Of a stretch of DNA of 64,000 bases, positions 29,470 to 35,603 are shown in pieces. Source of the stretch: Spirochaetota bacterium (GTDB lineage Bacteria; Spirochaetota; UBA4802; UBA5550); NCBI GenBank assembly GCA_016933025.1, contig JAFGBT010000006.1, positions 1-64,000 of the forward strand, written 5' to 3'. The notes beneath the pieces were generated by a model. The model had not been told where the DNA came from, did no database searches, and worked only from the letters and a program-made list of their open reading frames with translations. The stretch's first letter is position 1. Each line of letters opens with the position of its first letter. Made by a program: the position numbers and the translations under genes.

Positions 29470-31269
29470 CTAATATGCGGTCCCCTTGCCGGCCCACCTG
29501 GCGATCTCCCTGAAATCGCCGCGCAGGAACGACTCCCTGCAGGCGAAGCGCTGCAGCTTCCCGCTTGACGTCTTGAGGACCTGGCCGCTCTCCACCAGAA
29601 CCACCGCGTCCGGATAGAGCTCATAGGTGCCGCCGACCGCCTTGCGTATTCTCTGGATCACCTCGTCGGCGTTCAGTCTGTTCATCTGGCTCTGCTTTAT
29701 CTCCTGCACGATGACGAGGCCCGCTGCCCCCTCGTCCTCCACGGAAAAGGCCGCGCCGCACCCTTTCCTCAGTGCCGGATGGCAGGCCTGCACCGTCCGC
29801 TCGATATCATGAGGGTAGTAATTCTGCCCCCGGATGATAAGGACATCCTTGATGCGGCCGGTAACGAACAGCTCATTATCGACCATGAACCCGAGGTCGC
29901 CCGTCCTGAGATACGGTCCCCCGCCCGTGTCCGAGAGATGCGCCATGAAGGTCTCCTTGTTCGCTTCCGGCGAGTCCCAGTACCCGCGCGTGACGCAGGG
30001 GCCGGCAATCCATATCTCTCCGATCCGGTCCTCCGGGCATTTCGTCAGGGTGTCCGGATCCACGATGATTACTTCATGGCCCGGGACCGGGCTGCCGCAG
30101 CCGACGATATTCACGGCGCCCGTTTCTGAATCGGCTAATACCACCCTGTTTCTCATGAGTTCCTCCTCGACGACGGAACGGACCATCGGCGCCCGGTTGA
30201 CCGCCCCGCACGTCACCATCAGCGTCGCCTCGGCCAGGCCGTAGCTCGGCAGGAATGTCTCGCGCCGAAAACCGCATTCCCTGAAGGACTGGTAAAAACG
30301 CTCCATGGTCTCGGTCAGGATAGGCTCGGCGCCGTTGAGCGCCACATGCCATCCGCTCAGGTCCAGTCCCTTCTTTTGCTCCGCCGTCACCCTTCGGCAC
30401 ACATGGTCATACGCGAAATTCGGGCCGCCGGTCACGGACGCCCTGGTGTCCGAGATCTCCTTGAGCCAGATGTAGGGATCGTACAGAAAGGTCAGCGGCG
30501 ATATCAGGGTGAAGGGATGGCCGCTCCATATCGGGAGGAGTATCCCGCCGATCAACCCCATGTCGTGATACTGCGGCAGCCAGGTCACCCCGCAGGTGTA
30601 GTTCCTGGAAAAGCCGAAGGACCTGCTGAGCACCAGCAGGTTCGTCAGGACATTCACGTGGCTGATCATGACGCCCTTGGGAAGGCCCGTCGAACCGGAG
30701 GTGTACTGGAGAAACGCAACATCATACGGCGCGATGTCCGGATCGTTCCATCCGCTTCCGCCGCGCGCCAGAACATCCGTCGCGATGCAGGAGCTTTTTT
30801 TCATCCGGTATTTCCCGGAAAAGACCGGTTCAATGTGAGGCAGGAAGTCGGAGGTCGTGAGCACGGCGCACGGCTTCGCGTTCTGCATGATTGCGTCCAG
30901 CCGCTGCATTGAAAGCTCCACCCGCGTCAGATTGGGCGGGTAGACCGGCACCGCGATCACGCCGGCATAGAGGCAGCCGAAGAACGCGCCGAGATAATCG
31001 AGCCCGGGCGGATACACCAGGAGCGCCCGGTCGCCCTTCCCCGCCGCTGACTGGAGAGCAGCCGCCGCCGCCATGGCCGAAACCTCCAGCTCCCCGTAGG
31101 TTATTGCCGACCGGTGATAGTCGCCCTCCTCATCCTCGTGCAGATACCAGCAGGCCGTTTCCCCGGGCTGACGAGATGCCCGGTACCGGAGGACATCGAC
31201 CAGCGTATGGAAGTTCTTGACCTCGCTCCGGTAGGACAGTATTTCGAAATCAGATTCGGGAACATTCAT
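29470..31269 (-). CDS. Fatty acyl-AMP ligase (FAAL, FadD32-like)
   Basis: 599 residues, the usual FAAL length. ANL-superfamily motifs are YTSGSTGLPKG (189-199), YGLAEAT, YLRTGDLGF and GRIKDVLIIRGQNYYPHDIE. The WLPQYHDMGLIGG motif and the long N-terminal domain mark the FAAL group, which makes acyl-adenylates and hands the acyl group to an acyl carrier protein rather than to CoA. The ACP, PP-loop and acyl-ACP reductase genes directly upstream on the same strand are its likely partners. The 148 bases before the start carry a repeat (31284-31402). Confidence 0.9.
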   Translation of the reverse strand: MNVPESDFEILSYRSEVKNFHTLVDVLRYRASRQPGETACWYLHEDEEGDYHRSAITYGELEVSAMAAAAALQSAAGKGDRALLVYPPGLDYLGAFFGCLYAGVIAVPVYPPNLTRVELSMQRLDAIMQNAKPCAVLTTSDFLPHIEPVFSGKYRMKKSSCIATDVLARGGSGWNDPDIAPYDVAFLQYTSGSTGLPKGVMISHVNVLTNLLVLSRSFGFSRNYTCGVTWLPQYHDMGLIGGILLPIWSGHPFTLISPLTFLYDPYIWLKEISDTRASVTGGPNFAYDHVCRRVTAEQKKGLDLSGWHVALNGAEPILTETMERFYQSFRECGFRRETFLPSYGLAEATLMVTCGAVNRAPMVRSVVEEELMRNRVVLADSETGAVNIVGCGSPVPGHEVIIVDPDTLTKCPEDRIGEIWIAGPCVTRGYWDSPEANKETFMAHLSDTGGGPYLRTGDLGFMVDNELFVTGRIKDVLIIRGQNYYPHDIERTVQACHPALRKGCGAAFSVEDEGAAGLVIVQEIKQSQMNRLNADEVIQRIRKAVGGTYELYPDAVVLVESGQVLKTSSGKLQRFACRESFLRGDFREIARWAGKGTAY

Positions 31270-31283
31270 AGACCCTCACCCCC

Positions 31284-31402
31284 GGGGTTGTCTCACACGC
31301 CCCATAAATCCCCCGCAGGGGGACTTTATCCGACAGACAAAATTGGAAAGCCCCCCTCTGGGGGGTTTGGGGGGCTATCCAAAAGATTTTTTGGACAACC
31401 CC
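31284..31402. repeat. Composite palindromic repeat element B with terminal inverted repeats
   Basis: GGGGTTGTCT at 31284-31293 pairs with GGACAACCCC at 31393-31402 (nine of ten positions). Inside are the blocks AAATCCCCC...GGGGGACTT and AGCCCCCCTCTGGGGGG that recur in element A (26464-26641). It could be a miniature mobile element; it separates two genes that otherwise look like one operon. Confidence 0.6.
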
Positions 31403-31417
31403 AAAGTACAAAAAAGG

Positions 31418-32962
31418 TCACTCCCTCTCTTTTATAATCTTACGCGCGGTCTCAAACCGCTCTTCCGGGACCACCTGGCCGAAGCACTGGAGGGGGGCCG
31501 GCCGGAACCCGATTTTCTCGGCCCGCTCCATGATATCGCCGGCAAGCGCCGGTTCGGCCGTCCCCAGCCCGTAATTGCCGGTGTGATCGGTCATCGCGAG
31601 AGTGAGTATCTCCGCGAAACAGCCGTAGGTCTCCTTGCAGCTGAGGAGCCGGGTAAGCGGCGCGTCCATCAGGTCGGGCATGTTTCTGGCGGAGTCGATG
31701 TCGGTGGAGACCGGCACGCTCACGGCCCCGCCCTCGACCAGGACGATGTCCCTGCGCCGGCTCATAACCGTCCGGGAAACATTCTTCGGGAACGAGTCGT
31801 CTATGACGATCGCGCCCTTCTTCAGCAGGCGCGCCGGGACCACCGATGTCGGTGAATTTGTCGCCACGATTATCAGGTCGGCATGCGCGATCGCCTCCAT
31901 CTTCACGGAAAGGGCTATATCAAGCCGATCGTTGATCTTCAGGAGCTCTTCTTTAAGTCCCTCCAGCTTCTTCTGCGAGGCAAAGCTGAGCATCTCGACC
32001 AGCAGGAGCCGCCGGGCGCCCCTGGCCGCCAGCAGTTTCGCGCACCCGGATCCGATGGAGCCGGCCGCGCCGACAACGGCGATACGCGCAGAGCCGAGGT
32101 CCAATCCGGTCCTCGAGCAGGCGATTCCGGCTATCTGCAATATATTGCCGATCGTATAGGCGTGCCCGGTGGTGAAGCCGATGTCAGGCAGGCGCTCCGA
32201 CAGGTGCTTTCCCCCCTCCGCGAACGAGGCGACCAGGCCGGCCATGGCGGCGCGGCGCGCGCCCAGCCGGTCCGCCAGGGATGCGGCCTGCATGATCTTT
32301 TTATGCCGGAGCTTTCCGTCCCGCAGAAGCTGCTCCGTTGAATTGGCGATAAAGATAATCCAGCCGAGGAGTGGCCGTCCGTCGATCCGTATCACCAGTT
32401 CGTTGACCACCGGATACGAATGCCGGAACCAGCGCTCCCTCTTTTTTTCAGGCATCTTTCCGATGAACCAGCATTCACGGTTGAGATCGTCCCGCAGGCC
32501 GTAATGCGCGAGGTGGGCGAAATCGCCCCGCTTGTCGTCGTTATGATATCGAAGAATAAAATCCTTCAGGATCACCATTTTTTCTTTCAACAGCGGCCTG
32601 TCGCCTCTCGAATGCCTGGTCTCTGCCAGGAGGTCGATATACTCCTCCTCTTCGCCGAGCAGGCAGGGGGCTATGGCGTCGTAGACTTCATCAACGATCA
32701 GCCTCTTCTGCGCAAAGGGGATGTCGAAGGCCCGCGCGAACAGCTCTTTTTTCGGCGCGAGCTCGATCATGTAATTGAAGAGCGAATAAGGGGACCCGCC
32801 CGTGCCCAGAAGCGGCGCATTCAGCCCCAGGACCTGGGAAAGGAGCGGCACCACTGTGTACGGCGACGCGAAACGCTCCGGGGAAACGCCCGCGAAAATG
32901 GAGCCGGCCTCGTCCATGGCCGTCTTGAGGTGCCCTATGTCGGAGCCCGCCCTCTTCTTCAT
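31418..32962 (-). CDS. Long-chain acyl-ACP reductase (AAR)-like enzyme with extended N-terminus
   Basis: 514 residues. The C-terminal half matches the cyanobacterial AAR plan: TTGHAYT (264-270), NADPH motif VVGAAGSIGSG (296-306), the IDDSFPKN segment (387-394; AAR has IDGGYPKN), and YGCFAE with Cys448 at the position of the AAR acyl-thioester cysteine (FACFAE). AAR reduces acyl-ACP to fatty aldehyde with NADPH. Family members are about 340 residues; here about 170 extra residues of no recognised domain precede. It overlaps the PP-loop gene by four bases (ATGA), so the two are translationally coupled. No aldehyde deformylating oxygenase is nearby. Confidence 0.8.
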   Translation of the reverse strand: MKKRAGSDIGHLKTAMDEAGSIFAGVSPERFASPYTVVPLLSQVLGLNAPLLGTGGSPYSLFNYMIELAPKKELFARAFDIPFAQKRLIVDEVYDAIAPCLLGEEEEYIDLLAETRHSRGDRPLLKEKMVILKDFILRYHNDDKRGDFAHLAHYGLRDDLNRECWFIGKMPEKKRERWFRHSYPVVNELVIRIDGRPLLGWIIFIANSTEQLLRDGKLRHKKIMQAASLADRLGARRAAMAGLVASFAEGGKHLSERLPDIGFTTGHAYTIGNILQIAGIACSRTGLDLGSARIAVVGAAGSIGSGCAKLLAARGARRLLLVEMLSFASQKKLEGLKEELLKINDRLDIALSVKMEAIAHADLIIVATNSPTSVVPARLLKKGAIVIDDSFPKNVSRTVMSRRRDIVLVEGGAVSVPVSTDIDSARNMPDLMDAPLTRLLSCKETYGCFAEILTLAMTDHTGNYGLGTAEPALAGDIMERAEKIGFRPAPLQCFGQVVPEERFETARKIIKERE

Positions 32963-34029
32963 TTCAAGATATCCTCCCTGTCAAGGCCGAGCATCTCCAG
33001 GGAATGCCTCATGGCGACGCACCCTTCATCGACCCTCTCGGCCTCGAGGGCCGCCCCGAGCGTCATTCTCCCGGTCCTCACCAGGAAGCTGAGCTCGCCC
33101 GCGTAGGGATGATAGCCGAGCTTCCGCACGCAGGCGTAATTGCCGAGCGCGTTGATCATGCAGTTGGTCGAGCAGGGGTCGGTATCGTCCGGCTTCTCCC
33201 ACCCCAGTGCCGCGAGCTCCCGATAGATCGCGTCCTCATCATATTCAATGAGACCATGGAACGGGAACAGCACTTTCGGAACGGATTCGCCTTCCTTGAT
33301 GTACTGGCCCGGGAAAAAATAGGGGTCAATGTCACTGCCGAAGAGTTCGTGAAGAGGGTCCCTTCCTATCTTGATGACGTCCAGCGGGTCGTCCCTGTAC
33401 ACCTCCGAGGAAAAAAAGACGCAGGAATTCACCTTAAGGTAGTTCTCGAGGCTTATGACCGGATACTGCCCCGGCGTATAGCCGATGAACATAAGCGGCG
33501 CCTTCAATCGCCTGGCAGCCCTGATGGTGGTCCCGAATACCATGCCCTGGCACGCAACGCAGAGAGGACTCAGCATGGCGAGGAGCTCCTTGGGAAAGGG
33601 CGTCTCCCTGGTCAGAACATGGGTGAACACCGCCTTCATCAGCGGCATCGGAGGCCGGGTGATGATGCATTTCACCTTCAGGCGGTCAGTCACCCTGCGG
33701 ATATTCCTGAGCGCCGCCGGAGAGATAAAGCCGTTGTCGAGGACATGGGCCGCGACCTTCAGGCCATGGGCCTCCACCAGGTACTTCAGCAGAAAGGAGC
33801 TGTCCTTGCCCCCGCTGTATGCGACGACGCAGTGATAGGGACGCCTTTCGCGTCTGATTTTCCTGATGGTTTTCAGGAATCCCCTGCGGAGCTCGGCGGA
33901 GATGGCGGCCTCCCGGTCGCGGTACACGTCGTAATACAGGCAGTAATTGCAGACGCCGTCAGGGCCGAACTGCACGCCTGGATAGGCTTCCGGGAGACCG
34001 CACCGGCTGCATCGAGAAAGTGATTTCAT
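32959..34029 (-). CDS. PP-loop ATPase related to N-acetyl sugar amidotransferase (WbpG-like)
   Basis: 356 residues. An N-terminal zinc-ribbon-like CX2C...CX2C (Cys7, Cys10, Cys27, Cys30; CSRCGLPEAYPGVQF) is followed by the adenylating PP-loop SGGKDS (72-77). Later Cys residues (LCVACQG; DTDPCSTNCMIN) may help thio or amido transfer. The closest family I recognise is the LPS N-acetyl sugar amidotransferase group, which activates a carbonyl and exchanges it for nitrogen, but sulfur-transfer roles exist in the same superfamily. It overlaps ACP (ATGA) and AAR (ATGA), so its substrate may be carrier-bound. Confidence 0.78.
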   Translation of the reverse strand: MKSLSRCSRCGLPEAYPGVQFGPDGVCNYCLYYDVYRDREAAISAELRRGFLKTIRKIRRERRPYHCVVAYSGGKDSSFLLKYLVEAHGLKVAAHVLDNGFISPAALRNIRRVTDRLKVKCIITRPPMPLMKAVFTHVLTRETPFPKELLAMLSPLCVACQGMVFGTTIRAARRLKAPLMFIGYTPGQYPVISLENYLKVNSCVFFSSEVYRDDPLDVIKIGRDPLHELFGSDIDPYFFPGQYIKEGESVPKVLFPFHGLIEYDEDAIYRELAALGWEKPDDTDPCSTNCMINALGNYACVRKLGYHPYAGELSFLVRTGRMTLGAALEAERVDEGCVAMRHSLEMLGLDREDILK

Positions 34030-34283
34030 GGCGTAATCTTTTTACCCGTCTTCTTAACCAGATACCGTATGATATCATCAACCGTGCTCACCTTCGCCAT
34101 CGCGGCCTGAGGAATCCTGATCCCGAGCTCATCCTGAAGAGCAAATAGAATCTCCACCGCATGTACCGAGTCGCATCCCAGGTCTTCCACCAGGAGCGTC
34201 TCCGGTGATATGGTGCTTTTCTCAATGCCGAGTACATCCGAGACAATGCTTGCAACCGTTCTCTCGATAGAATCCTTTTTCAT
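34026..34283 (-). CDS. Acyl carrier protein
   Basis: 85 residues from ATG 34283. The frame is open further, and ATG 34310 is an alternative start. The phosphopantetheine-attachment segment DLGCDSVHAVEI has the serine in a DSV rather than the more common DSL context. Length and the acidic four-helix pattern fit a standalone carrier. It overlaps the PP-loop gene by four bases. It is likely the carrier loaded by the acyl-AMP ligase and used by the reductase downstream. Confidence 0.88.
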   Translation of the reverse strand: MKKDSIERTVASIVSDVLGIEKSTISPETLLVEDLGCDSVHAVEILFALQDELGIRIPQAAMAKVSTVDDIIRYLVKKTGKKITP

Positions 34284-34970
34284 GACCAACCCGTCGATTG
34301 ATTGAACCATCAATGCCCTGTATCCTTTATATGACGATATGGGTTTAAAATCAATAATATTATGCCCTCCCCGCCCCCACAGGGAGAGGGGGAGTAAAAA
34401 TACTTCATACGCAGCAAGAGGCCCATCACACGCCAGCCGCGAAAAACCTCTACTGTATATGTTTATCAAATAAACAAAATCGATTTTTTGTAACCACGGC
34501 TCCAGTGATAACGGGACATGTCTTATGAGGATAGCGAAAGGTTAAGGCATTATATATTTGAGCTGCACTGCCCTGCCAGTGCGGTATTGATTTACGATCT
34601 ATGGTGATACGCGGTTTTTGTCAAGAAAAAGTGCATGGCGAACAGCCATTTACAGGCACGAATATAAGAAAAAAAACATTAATTGGTTTTATCCTATATA
34701 TCAATGGATTGCAGTATTGATAAATAATATTACTAAATATTAATAACAATACGTCTCCCTGGAATGAATCATATGGCAATAAATTATCAGAAATTGCGAA
34801 ACAAAAAGTCACTCTGCCAACAATGTTAAAAAACGAATCGAGCTTCAATAATATAATTCCTTGATATGCATCGATGATTTGCCAAGATCACTGAATCAAT
34901 AATTTAAAAATAACAAATATACTTATTGATGGATCGCATAACATTTATAATGCCTATTATAATATTATTA
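34284..34970. other. AT-rich intergenic region with repeat fragments
   Basis: About 690 bases without a convincing gene. A palindromic GC-rich block (34366-34393, CTCCCC...GGGGGAG) resembles part of element A, and CGCCAGCCGCGAAAAACCTC at 34431-34450 matches one arm of the cloverleaf element at 41959. From 34450 on the DNA is strongly AT-rich. Promoters for ACP (-) and for the gene at 35030 (+) must lie here. Confidence 0.55.
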
Positions 34971-34998
34971 TTGACATATTAATAGTAATAAATATAGT
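34971..34998 (+). promoter_or_regulatory. Sigma70-type promoter for the small protein gene at 35030
   Basis: TTGACA (34971-34976) and TATAGT (34993-34998) with a 16-base spacer, about 30 bases before the gene. Confidence 0.6.
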
Positions 34999-35029
34999 AT
35001 TATATAAATAATTCAAATGGAGGATACTA

Positions 35030-35257
35030 ATGGCTGAAAAAGGATATTTCGTGGATTTTGTCGCGGATGCTGCAAAGGATTACAAAATGGGAAAATCTTT
35101 AATCGAATATTTGAAAAAAACCACTAATGCGGCAAAACTATCAAAATGGTTTGCATCAAAAGGATATTTGGTATCCAAAGACGACTGTGCAAAATTAATA
35201 AAGAACAAGAAGGGAATAGTTAACATAAAAGAGCAGTCGGTAAAATTTGCATATTGA
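35030..35257 (+). CDS. Small Nif11-like protein
   Basis: 75 residues, Lys-rich (pI basic), AT-rich gene. ATG follows GGAGG at ideal spacing and a good promoter. The pattern of acidic-hydrophobic start, a helix (SLIEYLKKTTNAAKLSKWFASKGY) and a second short helix (SKDDCAKLIKNKKGI) resembles Nif11-like leader domains. In some organisms these precede RiPP core peptides; in others they stand alone. There is no Gly-Gly cleavage site and no Cys/Ser-rich core here; one Cys only. I assign the resemblance with caution. No modifying enzyme adjoins directly. Confidence 0.6.
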   Translation: MAEKGYFVDFVADAAKDYKMGKSLIEYLKKTTNAAKLSKWFASKGYLVSKDDCAKLIKNKKGIVNIKEQSVKFAY

Positions 35258-35289
35258 AAATAATTTTTTTTAAAAACCAGTAATTTAAC

Positions 35290-35603
35290 ATGCGATTTAT
35301 CAATTACGGATTTATTAGTATTTTTTTTTTATAATTCCGACCTTCGCTGTCACAGAAAATGACCTTCATGAAGGGCGGTTTATTATATCTTCAGGCGAAG
35401 AAGTTATTGAATTACCACAAAAATGGTTCTTCATAAATGATGATTCAAAACCTCATTTTGGAACAGACAGGGACAAGTACAAATATACACTAATAAATTC
35501 CAACTCGTCTTGGAAATCCTGGGAAAAAGTCAAAGACCATACAGGAAATGCATGGTATAGCATTGATATATATTTAGGACCAAACATCAATAATCTTTCA
35601 CTA
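35290..35603 (+). other. Unannotated 5' part of the hybrid kinase gene, interrupted by a one-base frameshift in a T10 tract
   Basis: ATG at 35290 opens a typical signal peptide (MRFINYGFISIFF...) that runs into ten consecutive T (35321-35330) and stops at 35332. The frame used by the kinase is open from 35319 and continues the same signal peptide (FFFIIPTFA, then VTENDLHEG) without a stop into the ATG at 35604. One extra T (11) or a loss of two (8) would join both parts. The stretch 35350-35603 encodes the start of a periplasmic sensory domain (ELPQKWFFIND, WKSWEKVKDHTGNAWYSI). No strong ribosome site precedes 35290. Confidence 0.7.

Noticed and set aside
34621-34848. Minus-strand 75-codon open frame in the AT-rich gap
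   Set aside because: No ribosome site, low complexity, hydrophobic AT-driven composition; probably chance.
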